Assembly: GCF_000422785.1 (NCBI RefSeq)
Contig: NZ_AUGS01000005.1
Coordinates: forward strand, 186,001 to 250,000
Length of the DNA: 64,000 nucleotides
Origin: Pseudovibrio exalbescens DSM 16456
GTDB lineage: Bacteria; Pseudomonadota; Alphaproteobacteria; Rhizobiales; Stappiaceae
Direction of reading: 5' to 3'
Position 1 is the stretch's first letter; each line of letters begins with the position of its first letter. The position numbers were made by a program, and so were the translations under genes. Shown piece by piece: positions 40,113 through 51,419 of the stretch. Below the pieces are notes generated by a model. That model was not told the DNA's origin, searched no databases, and worked only from the letters and a program-made list of their open reading frames with translations.

Positions 40113-41305
40113 GGCAGGAACCACCCCTTTCGGTCTACATTGTGGTGGGTGAGGAGTCCGGGGATCAACTGGGAGCAGAACTGATCCGCGCACTGCGAGA
40201 GCGAACAGGAAGACCTTTGGTCGTTCAGGGCGTTGGAGGGGAGCGATTGTCCCGGGAAGGCTTGCAGAGCCTTTTTCCGCTTCAGGACATTGCCGTTATG
40301 GGGCTGTCGGCCGTATTGGCGCGTCTGCCGGCAATCGTGAAACGTGTATACCAATGCGTTGATGATGTGATTGCAAAAGACCCGGATGTTTTGCTGATTA
40401 TTGATAGTCCGGACTTTACTCACAACGTCGCTAAGCGGGTGCGCAAAAAGGCACCCCATATTCCAATCGTGGACTACGTTTCTCCTTCGGTTTGGGCATG
40501 GCGCCCCGGCCGGGCACGGAAGATGGCAGCATATGTTGATCATCTCCTGGCGTTGTTGCCATTTGAACCTGAGGTCCATCGTGAGTTAGGTGGGCCCGCG
40601 ACCACGTATGTTGGGCACCCTTTGATCGAGCGCTTGGATAATCTGCGCCCGAAAGATGGGGAGAGGGCACCAATGAGTGCTCAGGAGCGAACGGTCCTTG
40701 TGCTTCCGGGCAGCCGCGGTAGTGAAGTATCCCGTTTGATGGAACCTTTTGGCAAGGCTGTGGCGCGTATTGCAGAAGCTTGGCCAGACGCTCATTTTGT
40801 GATGCCTGCCGTCGCTCATCAGGAAGCGCGTATTCGCGATGCACTTCAAAGTTGGGCTATTCAGCCTGAGATTGTCATTGGAGAACCTGCCAAGTTCGCG
40901 GCCTTTCGCAAGGCTCACGCCGCTCTGGCAGCCAGTGGCACAGTCTCACTGGAACTTGCCATATCTGGCGTACCGATGGTTGTGGCATATAAACTCGACT
41001 GGTTCTTCCGCCGTCTCAAAGACATCCATCGATTTATCCCGATTGCCACAGTGGACAGCATGGTCTTGCCGAACCTTGTTTTGGGGCGCAATGTCGTTCC
41101 AGAGTATTTGGATGAAGATGCAAATGGACCGGCTTTGGCGGATCGTGTGATCTCTCTTTTGAATCAAGACAGCGTGGCCCGGAACTTACAGGTCGAAGCA
41201 TTCAATCAGCTCGACAGGATCATGAAACTTCCGGATGGAGAGAGCCAGGCCGGAAAGGCAGCACAGATCCTTCTCACGACAGCTGAAAAGCGTCACACAG
41301 CCTAG
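40109..41305 (+). CDS. lpxB: lipid-A-disaccharide synthase
   Basis: Condenses lipid X with UDP-2,3-diacylglucosamine to the tetraacyl disaccharide. The 398-residue GT19-type protein has VVGEESGDQLGAELI near residue 12, LLIIDSPDFTHNVAKRVRK near 95, YVSPSVWAWRPGRARKM near 127 and LPGSRGSEVSRL near 197. Last gene of the lipid A cluster; it runs into a two-way terminator shared with gltA. Confidence 0.96.
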   Translation: MRQEPPLSVYIVVGEESGDQLGAELIRALRERTGRPLVVQGVGGERLSREGLQSLFPLQDIAVMGLSAVLARLPAIVKRVYQCVDDVIAKDPDVLLIIDSPDFTHNVAKRVRKKAPHIPIVDYVSPSVWAWRPGRARKMAAYVDHLLALLPFEPEVHRELGGPATTYVGHPLIERLDNLRPKDGERAPMSAQERTVLVLPGSRGSEVSRLMEPFGKAVARIAEAWPDAHFVMPAVAHQEARIRDALQSWAIQPEIVIGEPAKFAAFRKAHAALAASGTVSLELAISGVPMVVAYKLDWFFRRLKDIHRFIPIATVDSMVLPNLVLGRNVVPEYLDEDANGPALADRVISLLNQDSVARNLQVEAFNQLDRIMKLPDGESQAGKAAQILLTTAEKRHTA

Positions 41306-41390
41306 GTTTGGGCCAATCTACAGGCCATTTTCTGTTGTAGTGCGTATAGAAGCGAGAACGCGTACGCCAAGCATGAGTGACGTGCAACGA

Positions 41391-41417
41391 AAAAAGAGGG
41401 CATGACGCCCTCTTTTT
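41391..41417. terminator. bidirectional terminator between lpxB and gltA
   Basis: AAAAAGAGGGC (41391-41401) and GCCCTCTTTTT (41407-41417) form an 11-bp hairpin with A- and T-runs on both sides, so it can stop transcripts from both converging genes. Confidence 0.9.
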
Positions 41418-41439
41418 GAGTTTTATTCGAATAGTATTT

Positions 41440-42732
41440 TCAGCGGCGCTGGTCGATTGGCAGGTAGTCGCGCGGTGCAGCGCCCGTGTAGAGCTGGCGC
41501 GGGCGGCCAATGCGCTGAGATGGATCCTCAACCATTTCTTTCCACTGAGCAATCCAACCAACCGTGCGGGCCAGGGCAAACAGCACTGTGAACATTGTGG
41601 TTGGGAAGCCCAGGGCGCGAAGTGTGATGCCGGAGTAGAAATCGATGTTTGGATAGAGCTTCTTCTCAACGAAGTACTCATCTGACAGCGCGATCTTTTC
41701 CAGTTCCATCGCGACCTGCAACAGCGGGTCGTCCTGATGGCCCAGCTCTGCAAGTACCTCATGCGTTGTTTTTTGCATGATGCGCGCGCGCGGGTCGTAG
41801 TTCTTGTAAACGCGGTGACCAAAGCCCATGAGACGGAACGGATCATCCTTGTCCTTGGCCCGTGCGATGAACTCCGGAATGCGGTCAACAGAACCGATTT
41901 CGGAGAGCATGTTCAACGCGGCTTCATTTGCACCGCCATGTGCCGGCCCCCAGAGGCATGCAATACCAGCAGCAATACACGCGAACGGATTGGCACCGGA
42001 GGAGCCTGCCAGGCGAACCGTTGATGTCGATGCATTCTGTTCATGATCTGCGTGAAGGATGAAGATCCGATCCATGGCGCGGGCCAGTACCGGGTTCACC
42101 TTGTAATCCTCGCAGGGAACAGCAAAGCACATGTGCAGGAAGTTTGCTGCATAGTCCAAGTCATTGCGTGGAAAAACAAACGGCTGACCGATGTGGTACT
42201 TGTAAGCCATTGCGGCAATTGTCGGCATCTTTGCCACCATGCGCAAAGATGCAATCATCCGCTGGTGAGGGTCGGTAATGTCCGTCGAGTCATGATAGAA
42301 TGCGGACATTGCACCAACAATACCGGTCATCACGGCCATTGGGTGTGCATCGCGACGGAACCCGGAATAAAAACGGGTCATCTGCTCATGCACCATGGTG
42401 TGATAAGTCACGCGATGTACGAAATCGTCTTTCTGTGCGCGGGTTGGCAGCTCTCCATAAAGCAGCAGGTAGCAGCTTTCCAGAAAATCTCCGTGTTCGG
42501 CCAGTTGCTCAATCGGATAGCCGCGGTACAACAGCGTTCCCTGATCACCATCAATGTAGGTGATTTTGGATTCGCAGGATGCGGTTGAGGTAAAACCGGG
42601 GTCGTAGGTAAAGCGGCCCGTGTCCTTGTAAAGCGCGCCGATGTCGATAACGTCTGGTCCAACTGAACCTTCGCGGACATTGAGGTCCCACGTTTCGTCA
42701 CCGATTGTCAGTTTTGCAGTTTTGTCGCTCAT
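41440..42732 (-). CDS. gltA: citrate synthase
   Basis: Condenses oxaloacetate and acetyl-CoA at the entry of the TCA cycle. The 430-residue product is the type II hexameric form, with [14 protein letters not shown] near residue 65, [20 protein letters not shown] near 230, [12 protein letters not shown] near 265 and [15 protein letters not shown] near 308. The frame is open upstream, but the ATG ending at 42732 ([10 protein letters not shown]), after AAGGGGG, gives the usual start. It lies downstream of gltX on the same strand, with its own promoter candidate. Confidence 0.96.
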   Translation of the reverse strand: MSDKTAKLTIGDETWDLNVREGSVGPDVIDIGALYKDTGRFTYDPGFTSTASCESKITYIDGDQGTLLYRGYPIEQLAEHGDFLESCYLLLYGELPTRAQKDDFVHRVTYHTMVHEQMTRFYSGFRRDAHPMAVMTGIVGAMSAFYHDSTDITDPHQRMIASLRMVAKMPTIAAMAYKYHIGQPFVFPRNDLDYAANFLHMCFAVPCEDYKVNPVLARAMDRIFILHADHEQNASTSTVRLAGSSGANPFACIAAGIACLWGPAHGGANEAALNMLSEIGSVDRIPEFIARAKDKDDPFRLMGFGHRVYKNYDPRARIMQKTTHEVLAELGHQDDPLLQVAMELEKIALSDEYFVEKKLYPNIDFYSGITLRALGFPTTMFTVLFALARTVGWIAQWKEMVEDPSQRIGRPRQLYTGAAPRDYLPIDQRR

Positions 42733-42776
42733 ATAGGCAACCCCCTTGTTAAGGTGTCCCCCGCCACTCGATCCCC

Positions 42777-42804
42777 AATATTGTGTACACGGGGATACAT
42801 TCAA
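42777..42804 (-). promoter_or_regulatory. candidate promoter of gltA
   Basis: Read on the - strand: TTGAAT (42804-42799), 16-base spacer, AATATT (42782-42777). The spacer holds the palindrome GTGTACAC (42783-42790), flanked by CCCC/GGGG, a possible regulator site. About 45 bases before the gltA start. Confidence 0.45.
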
Positions 42805-42901
42805 GCATCTGATGCCGACGCCGGAGGAGTGTCGTCGAGGAGTTGCTATCGCATTTAGGGTTTTCCCGCAAGCACTGGCAACTATGGCTTTTGTACTAAT
42901 A

Positions 42902-42948
42902 GGGGAACTACCGCAGCGGCTTCCTGCCAAGTTTTACGATAGTTCCCC
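42902..42948. repeat. 9-bp inverted repeat between gltX and gltA
   Basis: GGGGAACTA (42902-42910) and TAGTTCCCC (42940-42948) can form a perfect 9-bp stem around a 29-base loop that itself can fold (GGC...GCC). It lies 14 bases past the gltX stop. No T-run follows on the - strand, so it is either a weak or factor-dependent terminator or an mRNA 3' end structure; the + strand has ATTTTT after it. Confidence 0.4.
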
Positions 42949-42962
42949 AGATTTTTGAGAAA

Positions 42963-44387
42963 TTATTGCGCTACATCCCGGATGCGGGCGACAGATTCTT
43001 GCTTTCCGAGCACTTCGAGTACATCAAAAATCCCCGGAGACGTACCCCGGCCGGTAAGGGCTGCTCGCAATGGCTGAGCGACCTTACCCAGTTTGAGCTC
43101 TTCTTTCTCCGCAAAAGCACGTACCACGGCATCAGTGGTTTCTGCGTTCCAGATATCCAGAGCCTCGAGCTGCGGAGCCAAGCGACCAAGGAGTGCACGT
43201 GCATCTTCGGAAAGCAGCTTTGCGGCCTTTTCATCGAGGTCCAAAGGGCGCTGAACCCACAGGTAGCGGGCCGATTCATGCAATTCCACCAGTGTCTTGG
43301 CCCGCTCTTTCAAGCCGGGGAGAGCTGCAATGAACTTTTGGGCGTTTGCTTCGGTTTCCAACCAAGTGAGAACCTCAGCGCCATTGTCCACGGCCTTCAG
43401 GTACTCCTTGAAAAGCTCAGCGAGCTCTTCGTCATCGGTGGAGCGCATATAGTGGCCGTTCAGGTTTTCCAGCTTTTGAAAGTCGAAACGCGACGGAGAC
43501 CGTCCAATTGCGTCGAAATCAAACCACTTGACCATTTGATCAGTTGAGAAAATTTCCTCATCACCATGAGACCATCCCAGCCGTGCCAGATAGTTTCGCA
43601 TGGCAGCAGGCAGGTATCCCATGGCTCTGTAGGTCTCGGCTCCAAGGGCGCCATGGCGTTTTGATAGTTTTGCACCGTCTGGCCCGTGAATCAGAGGAAT
43701 ATGTGCCATGACCGGAGTATCCCAGCCCATAGCCTTGTAAATTAGAGCCTGGCGCGCAGCGTTTGTCAGGTGGTCATCGCCTCGGATTATGTGCGTTACG
43801 CCCATGTCGTGATCGTCTACCACAACGGCCAGCATGTAGGTGGGCGAGCCATCTGAGCGCAGAATGACAAGATCATCTAGATCCTTATTTGGGAAGGTAA
43901 CAGAACCCTGGACCATGTCCTCGATGACAGTTTCCCCGTTCAGAGGCGCTTTAAGGCGTACCACGGGCGATATGCCCTCTGGTGCCTCCGATGGATCACG
44001 GTCCCGCCAGCGTCCGTCGTAACGGGGCGGCCGGCCTTCTGCGCGGGCTTTCTCGCGCATCTCATCCAATTCCTCCTGAGAGGCATAACAATAATAGGCT
44101 TGTCCTGCTTCGACCAGTTGCTTGGCCACTTCGCGATGACGCTCGCCACGGCTGTATTGGGAAACCGGTTCGCCGTCCCAATCGATGCCCATCCAGGTCA
44201 GTCCATCGAGTAGGGCTGTTACAGCCTCTTCAGTGGAGCGTGCGCGGTCGGTATCTTCGATGCGCAGCAGCATCTTGCCACCATGGCCCTTGGCATAGAG
44301 CCAGTTGAACAGGGCGGTGCGAGCCCCGCCGATGTGGAGAAAGCCCGTGGGAGAAGGCGCAAAGCGCGTGACAATGCTCTCAGTCAT
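42963..44387 (-). CDS. gltX: glutamate--tRNA ligase
   Basis: Class I synthetase that charges tRNA-Glu (and in this group often tRNA-Gln as well, for later amidation). The 474-residue enzyme has the HIGH-like motif [20 protein letters not shown] near residue 11 and the KMSKS-like motif AKLSKRHG near 240. The second half is the helical anticodon-binding domain. Complete; divergent from comEC. Confidence 0.95.
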   Translation of the reverse strand: MTESIVTRFAPSPTGFLHIGGARTALFNWLYAKGHGGKMLLRIEDTDRARSTEEAVTALLDGLTWMGIDWDGEPVSQYSRGERHREVAKQLVEAGQAYYCYASQEELDEMREKARAEGRPPRYDGRWRDRDPSEAPEGISPVVRLKAPLNGETVIEDMVQGSVTFPNKDLDDLVILRSDGSPTYMLAVVVDDHDMGVTHIIRGDDHLTNAARQALIYKAMGWDTPVMAHIPLIHGPDGAKLSKRHGALGAETYRAMGYLPAAMRNYLARLGWSHGDEEIFSTDQMVKWFDFDAIGRSPSRFDFQKLENLNGHYMRSTDDEELAELFKEYLKAVDNGAEVLTWLETEANAQKFIAALPGLKERAKTLVELHESARYLWVQRPLDLDEKAAKLLSEDARALLGRLAPQLEALDIWNAETTDAVVRAFAEKEELKLGKVAQPLRAALTGRGTSPGIFDVLEVLGKQESVARIRDVAQ

Positions 44388-44597
44388 TTGTGATTTTTCA
44401 GTCTCTTGTGTTCAACCAAGCAAATACGGCGGAAGTCGCCAGTTTGATGGCTGTGTACCATAGGGGGCGCGTCCACCCAAGGCCTGTATTGAGTAAGAAG
44501 TTGATTGCCAGTGAACTCTTCCGCACGTAGCGAGCCAACCGACTTGTCGGCGTCCGCAACCCAGAAAAGCGAACCTACTCCGCGTTCGGGCGATGCA

Positions 44598-46937
44598 ATG
44601 TCACTTGCTGTTGGCAATGACCCCGAAACTATCAAATGCAATAGGGTAAAAAGACATAATTACAAATATTTAAAACATTTTTTTAAACTAGAATATTGGG
44701 GTCTTCATGCGTTGATTCAAGAGATGGACCGGGACTTACAGCGTGGGATTGGGCCCTTGTGGGGTGCCGTGCTCTTCGCCGCAGGTCTCTGGTTCTACTA
44801 TAGTGTAGCGTTTGAGCCTCATATCAGTGCGTCGGCCAGCATTTTCGTCCTGGCTTGCGTCGCGGCTGTGCGACAGAGTCGCCGCGGTGCGCGTGCCTGG
44901 GTACCTGCTTGCATAATGCTGATCATGTCCGGGGTCTTGTCAGGGCAGGTGCAGACCCGCCTTCATGATGGTCCGCGGTTATCCCGTGCTCTGACGAGTG
45001 ATTTCGAAGGGCGAGTTGTCGACATAGAGGAACGGGAGAATGGTGTAACACGCCTATGGGTATCGTTCTCAAAGATTGATAAGCTTGAACCTTCCAGCAT
45101 GCCGTCGCTGGGCCGTGTGACCACGCGCGCCCACACTGGCCATTTGAAAGTTGGCGATACGGTTACGGCTTTGGCACGTCTGATGCCGTTGCCCGGGGCT
45201 GTTTACCCGGGTGGCTATGATTTCGGACGTAGTGCGTTTTTCTCAGGCATCGACACCGTGGGCTTTACCATGGGCGACATCAAAAGGGTGGCGAGAGGAC
45301 CGCCTGTTTTGGCTGCCGGTTGGTTGGAGACGTTGAGACACGGCGCTGCAAGCCGAATTCAATACCATATGGGAGATACCCCCGAAGCGGCATTGGCGAT
45401 TGCCTTGCTGGTTGGTGAGCGAGGCTATTTGGAGGAGGAGGATCAAGAAGCCCTTCGAATGGCGGGGCTTGCTCATTTGCTTGCCATATCTGGCTTGCAT
45501 ATGAGTTTGGTGGCGGCATTGGTGTTTTTTTCCATGCGCCATGGTTTGGCATTGTTTCGAGAGTTCGCGCTCACCCATTCTGTGCATCGCTTGGCATCGT
45601 TCTCCGCCCTCACAGTTTCTACCGGCTACCTAATGCTTTCTGGCGCCTCAGTCGCAACACAGCGTGCTTACATCATGGTTGTGATCGTGCTTTTGGCCGG
45701 TGTTATGGGGCGGTGGGGCTTGAGCCTGCGCAGCTTGGGACTTGCTGCGTTTGCGGTTCTGTTGGTGGCACCTCACAATCTCATTGCGCCGGGATTTCAG
45801 ATGTCTTTTGCAGCGGTAGCGGCGCTGCTTGCCGTTTATGCGTTATGGCGAGATTTTAAAGCCCGCCGAACGGTTTTACACGGGCCTTCAGCCGAGAAGC
45901 GATTTGGACGTATCCTGAAAGGCGCCTTGGCGTGGTTTGTTGCTTGCGGGGCTACCTCCTTGATTGCAGAGGCGGCTATTGGTCCCATTGCCGCCTATCA
46001 CTTCCAAAAGGTTGCTCCTTATGGCCTTGTTGCAAACTTGGCGGCCATGCCCGTTTTCAGCTTCGCAGCCATGCCCTTTGGTTTGATAGGGCTACTCGCA
46101 ATGCCTATGGGGGCGGAGGGGCCATTTCTTCAGCTCATGAGTCTTGCCTTGAGCTGGGTACTTTGGGTTGCTCATGAGGTGGAAAGGCTCACAGGATCCA
46201 TCGGGTTCATCGGAATGGTAAGTGGTTGGGGTACATTTTTGATGGTGGGCAGCATTCTTGCCCTAGCGCTCCTGCCGGGGCGGTTCAAGGTTTTAACCTT
46301 TATACCGATCATCGCGGCAGGTGTGGCGTTTACGCTATATCGCCCGCCGGATATTCTGGTCTCCGACAATGGCCGAACGATTGCCTTTCATACCCGTGAA
46401 GGAGAGCCGCGTGTGACTGCACGCCGTGCATCATTTGTCCCATCCGTATTTCTAAAGGCATTCGGCGTTGGCGATGCAGAGTTCAAGGCGCATCGCGCTT
46501 CTGATGATGATCAGTCCTGCGATGACCAAGGCTGTGTTATGTCGCTCTTTCCAGCCGGTGGTTTGCCAAGCTCTGTTTCACAGGGTAAACCGTCAGCGCC
46601 AAGTTCAGACAATAAACGAGTCAGCCGAGTACATGGCCTTCGACTGGCCATGCCCAGAACTACAGACTCGCTCCTTAAAGATTGCCGGTTCGCAGAGATT
46701 ATCGTGACAACCTTACAAGCTCCTGAGACTTGTAGCGCTAAGCTTGTCATCGATGCGCAACGCCTTGCTCGATTTGGCAGCCATGCTTTGTGGCTCGGCG
46801 TAGAGGCTGCCGAGGCCGACAGAAATAGCGACTTCAAGGTTCGCCTTGAACGTATCCAGACGTCTTACAGACCGGTCAGGCGCCCTTGGGAACCGGAGGT
46901 TGCCGATTGGGCGCGTGGTTTAGTAACTGCGGAATAA
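44598..46937 (+). CDS. comEC: ComEC/Rec2 family competence protein
   Basis: Large polytopic inner-membrane protein predicted to form the channel for single-stranded DNA uptake. The sequence has an N-terminal DUF4131-like region with two or three helices, a central competence domain of many helices (block [19 protein letters not shown] near residue 295) and a C-terminal soluble part with no clear metallo-beta-lactamase motif, as in many alphaproteobacteria. The start is uncertain: ATG 44598 (779 residues), ATG 44724 or an upstream TTG 44505; the stretch 44640-44700 is very AT-rich and Lys/Asn-coding, more like a promoter than coding DNA. The 3' end overlaps lexA by 18 bases. Confidence 0.9.
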   Translation: MSLAVGNDPETIKCNRVKRHNYKYLKHFFKLEYWGLHALIQEMDRDLQRGIGPLWGAVLFAAGLWFYYSVAFEPHISASASIFVLACVAAVRQSRRGARAWVPACIMLIMSGVLSGQVQTRLHDGPRLSRALTSDFEGRVVDIEERENGVTRLWVSFSKIDKLEPSSMPSLGRVTTRAHTGHLKVGDTVTALARLMPLPGAVYPGGYDFGRSAFFSGIDTVGFTMGDIKRVARGPPVLAAGWLETLRHGAASRIQYHMGDTPEAALAIALLVGERGYLEEEDQEALRMAGLAHLLAISGLHMSLVAALVFFSMRHGLALFREFALTHSVHRLASFSALTVSTGYLMLSGASVATQRAYIMVVIVLLAGVMGRWGLSLRSLGLAAFAVLLVAPHNLIAPGFQMSFAAVAALLAVYALWRDFKARRTVLHGPSAEKRFGRILKGALAWFVACGATSLIAEAAIGPIAAYHFQKVAPYGLVANLAAMPVFSFAAMPFGLIGLLAMPMGAEGPFLQLMSLALSWVLWVAHEVERLTGSIGFIGMVSGWGTFLMVGSILALALLPGRFKVLTFIPIIAAGVAFTLYRPPDILVSDNGRTIAFHTREGEPRVTARRASFVPSVFLKAFGVGDAEFKAHRASDDDQSCDDQGCVMSLFPAGGLPSSVSQGKPSAPSSDNKRVSRVHGLRLAMPRTTDSLLKDCRFAEIIVTTLQAPETCSAKLVIDAQRLARFGSHALWLGVEAAEADRNSDFKVRLERIQTSYRPVRRPWEPEVADWARGLVTAE

Positions 46938-47639
46938 AGCCACCAGCTTACCCTGAATACGCACGCGGTCCGGCCCAAAAATCCGTGTTTCATAGTCGGG
47001 GTTTGCCGCTTCCAATGCGATGGTGCCGCCCTTCTTGCGCAGTCGCTTCAAAGTGGCTTCTTCATCGTCAACCAATGCGACAACAATATCTCCTGTCTCG
47101 GCAGTGTCGCCACGTCGGATCAACACCGTGTCGCCATCCAGAATGCCTGCATCGATCATGGAATCACCTCGCACCTCAAGGGCGTAATGATCACCTCTGC
47201 TAAGCATGTCACTGGGCATGGTTATCGAGTGGCTATGCGTTTGAATTGCTTCGATGGGCACCCCAGCCGCGATGCGGCCCATAACCGGAACTTCCACTGT
47301 CGATGCTGTCGTGGATACAGGCGCGGGATCCGACTGAGATGGAACAGCCTCCTTGCCAAGAGAGCCTTCAATTACTTCCGGGGAGAAGCCCTTGGTGCGC
47401 TGGCTTCGGGCAGGCTGCGCACTGGTCTCAGGTAGCTTGATGACTTCCAGCGCTCTTGCGCGATTGGGAAGGCGCCGGATGAACCCTCGCTCTTCCAACG
47501 CCGTGATCAAGCGGTGGATGCCTGATTTTGAACGAAGTTCAAGTGCTTCTTTCATTTCGTCAAAAGAAGGGGGGACGCCTGTTTCCTGCAGTCTTGCATG
47601 GATGAACATGAGCAATTCATGTTGCTTTTTGGTCAACAT
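46920..47639 (-). CDS. lexA: LexA repressor
   Basis: SOS repressor that cuts itself when RecA is activated by DNA damage. The 239-residue protein begins [13 protein letters not shown] and has a winged helix in the first 65 residues, the cleavage site Ala125-Gly126 ([11 protein letters not shown]), catalytic Ser160 (RGDSMIDAG) and Lys198 (EATLKRL). A 40-residue linker makes it longer than the Escherichia coli protein, as is usual in this order. Its own SOS box lies 70 bases upstream. Confidence 0.96.
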   Translation of the reverse strand: MLTKKQHELLMFIHARLQETGVPPSFDEMKEALELRSKSGIHRLITALEERGFIRRLPNRARALEVIKLPETSAQPARSQRTKGFSPEVIEGSLGKEAVPSQSDPAPVSTTASTVEVPVMGRIAAGVPIEAIQTHSHSITMPSDMLSRGDHYALEVRGDSMIDAGILDGDTVLIRRGDTAETGDIVVALVDDEEATLKRLRKKGGTIALEAANPDYETRIFGPDRVRIQGKLVALFRSY

Positions 47640-47709
47640 CGCCAGCTTCCCCGTTGTGGTGCCCTGTAAATCGAGTGCGTCAGTACAAAACGCGAACACA
47701 ACCCTACCT

Positions 47710-47724
47710 GTTCCTATTGTGTTC
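47710..47724 (-). promoter_or_regulatory. LexA-binding SOS box upstream of lexA
   Basis: GTTC (47710-47713), seven bases, GTTC (47721-47724): the direct-repeat GTTC-N7-GTTC (GAAC-N7-GAAC on the other strand) known as the alphaproteobacterial LexA site. Position just ahead of lexA fits autoregulation. Confidence 0.85.
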
Positions 47725-47797
47725 TGCAAGGCTTAAGGCGCGGTTATTTCCCCCAATTTCCCGCGGAAGAAGGGGCTGCCAGGTTCCGTGAGCCGAG

Positions 47798-49006
47798 TCA
47801 GAGTGGGATGTATGGAACCTCTTTTCCTTCGGAAGCTTCCGGTGCATGAGGTGGGCGGATAATCAAGGCTTGTGATTGATGAAACAACGAAAGCATCGAT
47901 GAATCTTGGGTTTTGAAAGGCTGGAGGGTCTCGCGACCACTGTCAGAGACAATGCGCGCACGCACGTAGTCTTGCCGCATGTCGTTTTGGGGCAGGGGGC
48001 TTGCGAGCGGCAGGACTGGGTGGTCTGTGGGGTTGGTGGCTGGGCTCTGGCCAAGCATGGTTTGGATCAACGGCACAAGGAACAGCAACCCGCAAACGAG
48101 GCTGGATACCGGGTTGCCCGGTAAGCCCAAAACTTTCATTTCACCTATGCTGCCCGCCATGAGAGGCTTTCCGGGACGCATGGCGATGCGCCAAAACTCA
48201 AGGTCCATACCGGCATTACCGAGGGTTTTCTGAATAAGATCATGATCACCGACGGACGCACCACCCAGGGTTACGAGTATGTCGCAGTTGAGGGTGATGG
48301 CTTTGGTAACCCTCTTGGCTATCTCCTGTTCATTGTCCGGAGCTATTCCGAGCATGACGGGTATTGCGCCCGAGCGGCGGACCAGTTCGGCTATTCCGAT
48401 CTGATTTGAAGCAATGATCTGGTTGGGACCAGGGACTTGGCCGGGTTCCACCAGTTCATCCCCATTGGCAAGAATGGCGACCCGTGGCTTGCAATGGACC
48501 GGGAGCGTCGGGTGGTTCATGGCTCCGGCAAGGGCGAGGGCTCGATAGTCGAGCTGTTGTCCAGCATGTAGCAGGGTGTCGTTTTGCGAAAAGTCCAGTC
48601 CGGCGGCCCGAATGTGTTTGCCCTCGTCAACGGACTGAAGGGCATAGACCATTTCGCCGTCCCGGCGCGCGTATTCTTGAATGAGAATGGCGTTTGCCCC
48701 GTCAGGGATGGGTGCGCCGGTAAAAATACGGAGGGCCTCACCTTGTTTAAGGCTGCCTTTATAGGCGTGGCCTGCCGGAGCTTCACCAATAACCCGCAGT
48801 GGATCGTTGGCGCGGGTCGTGTCGCTTGCGCGCACCGCATAGCCATCCATTGCAGAAGCTGAGAAAGGCGGCTGGGTTCGGGTTGCGCGGACGTCTTTCG
48901 CCAGAACGCGCGCTCCGGCGTCAAGAAGCGGGACTTGTTCAATGTTGGTTTGTTTTACGTCTGCCAACAGGCTTTTCAGGGCAGCTTCGACACTAATGAG
49001 GCTCAT
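47798..49006 (-). CDS. moeA: molybdopterin molybdenumtransferase
   Basis: Inserts molybdate into adenylated molybdopterin in the last step of Moco synthesis. The 402-residue protein has [14 protein letters not shown] near residue 50, the MoCF-type block [18 protein letters not shown] near 245 and the [22 protein letters not shown] region near 280. ATGA overlap with moaC shows translational coupling. Confidence 0.95.
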   Translation of the reverse strand: MSLISVEAALKSLLADVKQTNIEQVPLLDAGARVLAKDVRATRTQPPFSASAMDGYAVRASDTTRANDPLRVIGEAPAGHAYKGSLKQGEALRIFTGAPIPDGANAILIQEYARRDGEMVYALQSVDEGKHIRAAGLDFSQNDTLLHAGQQLDYRALALAGAMNHPTLPVHCKPRVAILANGDELVEPGQVPGPNQIIASNQIGIAELVRRSGAIPVMLGIAPDNEQEIAKRVTKAITLNCDILVTLGGASVGDHDLIQKTLGNAGMDLEFWRIAMRPGKPLMAGSIGEMKVLGLPGNPVSSLVCGLLFLVPLIQTMLGQSPATNPTDHPVLPLASPLPQNDMRQDYVRARIVSDSGRETLQPFKTQDSSMLSLFHQSQALIIRPPHAPEASEGKEVPYIPL

Positions 49007-49509
49007 TCCGCTGATCCTTTTTCATCCGCGAGGAATGGACCCGATTTTCCGCCAGTTTTCTCAAGGAGGCGAAGGCTCACAATTTCCATCCCCGGATCTA
49101 TGGCTTTGGCCATGTCGTATATTGTCAGACAGGCTACGGAAGCTGCGGTCAGCGCTTCCATTTCAACGCCGGTTTGACCTGAGACCTTGGCTGTGACGGT
49201 AACGTCCAGCCCCGGCAACGCATGGTTTTCCGTTATATCGACAGAGACCTTGGAAAGGGGTAGGGGGTGGCAAAGTGGGATCAACTCATGGGTGCGCTTT
49301 GCTGCCATGATGCCTGCCAATCGTGCTGTACCCAGTACATCACCCTTTTTGGCGTTTCCTGCCAAAATGGTCTCCAAAGTTTGCGTTTTCATGCGCACGG
49401 ACCCTGCCGCACGGGCGGTTCGCGCAGTCTGGGGTTTTTCGGAGACATCCACCATGTGGGCTTCGCCTGCGGTGTTGATGTGAGATAATTGTGACGCCGC
49501 TTTTGGCAT
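49003..49509 (-). CDS. moaC: cyclic pyranopterin monophosphate synthase accessory protein
   Basis: Makes cyclic pyranopterin monophosphate together with MoaA at the start of Moco synthesis. The 168-residue protein has [18 protein letters not shown] near residue 20, [13 protein letters not shown] near 78 and [20 protein letters not shown] near 115, the family active-site blocks. A GAGGGG box stands before the start. In the trpD-trpC-moaC-moeA-lexA run typical of alphaproteobacteria. Confidence 0.96.
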   Translation of the reverse strand: MPKAASQLSHINTAGEAHMVDVSEKPQTARTARAAGSVRMKTQTLETILAGNAKKGDVLGTARLAGIMAAKRTHELIPLCHPLPLSKVSVDITENHALPGLDVTVTAKVSGQTGVEMEALTAASVACLTIYDMAKAIDPGMEIVSLRLLEKTGGKSGPFLADEKGSAE

Positions 49510-49563
49510 GAATACCCCTCAAGGCAGAGATGAATCAGGAGGGGTATTCCAACGTAAATTTGC

Positions 49564-50355
49564 TCAGGAGTGCAAGAGTGTTCGTGTGGCGTGAGTGACA
49601 TCATGTTGGCGCATCAGGCTCTCGCCAATTAGAAACGTAGTAATGCCAGCCTGTTTCATGCGTTCCAGGTCTTCCCGAGTGAAAAGGCCGGATTCTCCTA
49701 CAAGCAACCGCTCGTTTGGTACCATTTCAGCGAGGCGCTCACTGGTTTCCAATGAGGTTTCGAATGTTTTTAGGTTTCGATTGTTCACGCCGACAAGGCG
49801 GGACTGCAGACGCAGGGCTCTTTCCATCTCAGGTTCGTCATGAACTTCGATCAGTGCATCCATACCCAATGAAAAGGCAGCTTGCTCCAAATCAGCAGCA
49901 AGCGCATCATCGACGGCGGCCATGATGATCAAAATGCAGTCAGCACCCCACGCGCGCGCCTCGTAAACCTGATAGGTGTCATATAAAAAATCCTTGCGCA
50001 GGGCAGGGAGGGACACCGCTTCTCTTGCTTGTTTCAGATAGTCCGGCTTGCCTTGAAACGAAGGCGTGTCGGTGAGCACGGAAAGGCATGTTGCCCCCCC
50101 TTTTTCATAGGCTCTGGCCAACTCTGGAGGATTGAAATCGGCGCGAATGAGACCCTTCGATGGGCTTGCCTTCTTGATCTCCGCAATCAAGCCGTACTCC
50201 CCAACCGACCTCTTGGCTTCCAGAGCTTTGAGAAAACCGCGTGTTGGAGCCTGCTCCTCAGCTCTCTGGCGCAGCGTAGACAAGTCAACGGTCTGCTTTG
50301 CAATCGCTATTTCTTCGCGTTTGTAAGCTTCGATTTTTTTCAGAATATCGGCCAT
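49564..50355 (-). CDS. trpC: indole-3-glycerol phosphate synthase
   Basis: Closes the indole ring in tryptophan synthesis. The 263-residue TIM-barrel enzyme has [19 protein letters not shown] near residue 57, [13 protein letters not shown] near 92 and the phosphate-binding end [15 protein letters not shown] near 218. Monofunctional, not fused to TrpF. Twenty-one bases after trpD. Confidence 0.96.
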   Translation of the reverse strand: MADILKKIEAYKREEIAIAKQTVDLSTLRQRAEEQAPTRGFLKALEAKRSVGEYGLIAEIKKASPSKGLIRADFNPPELARAYEKGGATCLSVLTDTPSFQGKPDYLKQAREAVSLPALRKDFLYDTYQVYEARAWGADCILIIMAAVDDALAADLEQAAFSLGMDALIEVHDEPEMERALRLQSRLVGVNNRNLKTFETSLETSERLAEMVPNERLLVGESGLFTREDLERMKQAGITTFLIGESLMRQHDVTHATRTLLHS

Positions 50356-50376
50356 CGCCAGACAGTCCTCTTCACG

Positions 50377-51393
50377 TCAGCTGTTGGAAATCCGCACCAG
50401 GTCAGACAGATGACGGCTGGCTGCGCCGCTGTCGATTGCATGGGTTGCCATATCAACACCTTGTAGCAGGGTTTCAGCCTTGTCCGCGACGATCAGTGAT
50501 GCGGCGGCATTCAGCACTACGACGTCGCGGTAAGGATTCCTTTCCCCATCCAGAACCTTGCGCAGCGCTTGGGCGTTTTCCTTCGGCTCACCGCCTTTCA
50601 GGTCTTGGGGATCTGCGAGTGGCAATCCTGCATCCTGAGGCGCGATGGTGAATTCATTGACTTCGCCGTCTTTCAATTCCGCAACATAGGTGGGGCCGGT
50701 CGTGGTAATCTCATCCAGACCGTCACTACCATGTACGATCCAAGCTTTTTCCGTGCCGAGCACGCGCAGTGTTTCCGCTACTGGTCGAACCCAGGGACGG
50801 GCGTAAACCCCCGTCATTTGCCGCTTTACCGAGGCGGGGTTGGCCAAGGGGCCCAAGAGATTGAAGATCGTGCGGGTCCCAAGTTCCATACGAGCCGGAC
50901 CGACGTGCTTCATGGCGGAGTGGTGGTTTGGGGCGAACATGAACCCAATGCCAGCCCCATTGACGCATTCAGCGATTTTTGACGGCGGAATGTCGAGATT
51001 GATACCAAGTTCGACCAGGGCTTCGGAGGAACCGGAACGTGATGAAAGCGACCTGTTGCCATGCTTGGCTACCGGGACGCCGCAGGCTGCTACAACCAAA
51101 GCCGTACAGGTAGAAATGTTGTAGGTGCCCGATCCATCGCCGCCTGTTCCCACGATATCTATGGCCTGTTGTGGAACGCCAAGCACTGGGGTCATCTTCG
51201 CGCGCATGGTTTCAACCGCTCCGGAGATCTCGTCGATGGTTTCACCGCGCACACGCAGAGCCATCAGAAATCCGCCAATCTGCGCTGGGGTTGCTCCACC
51301 GGACATGATGATCTCAAACGCTTCACGCGCTTCCATGTGAGTCAAGGCTGTACCATCTGCGACAATGGCGATCAGATCTTTCAAGTTTCGCAT
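50377..51393 (-). CDS. trpD: anthranilate phosphoribosyltransferase
   Basis: Joins anthranilate to PRPP, second step of tryptophan synthesis. The 338-residue enzyme has the PRPP loop [14 protein letters not shown] near residue 80, [20 protein letters not shown] near 108 and [21 protein letters not shown] near 155. ATG ending at 51393 (MRNLKDL) is preferred over an upstream in-frame codon. trpE/trpG are not in the window. Confidence 0.96.
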   Translation of the reverse strand: MRNLKDLIAIVADGTALTHMEAREAFEIIMSGGATPAQIGGFLMALRVRGETIDEISGAVETMRAKMTPVLGVPQQAIDIVGTGGDGSGTYNISTCTALVVAACGVPVAKHGNRSLSSRSGSSEALVELGINLDIPPSKIAECVNGAGIGFMFAPNHHSAMKHVGPARMELGTRTIFNLLGPLANPASVKRQMTGVYARPWVRPVAETLRVLGTEKAWIVHGSDGLDEITTTGPTYVAELKDGEVNEFTIAPQDAGLPLADPQDLKGGEPKENAQALRKVLDGERNPYRDVVVLNAAASLIVADKAETLLQGVDMATHAIDSGAASRHLSDLVRISNS

Positions 51394-51419
51394 GTCCGTT
51401 GTCCCGAGTTCAAATTGAA

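Noticed and set aside
41391-41417. Hairpin between lpxB and gltA as a possible mobile repeat
   Set aside because: It is a plain two-way terminator between convergent genes, and no other copy was seen.
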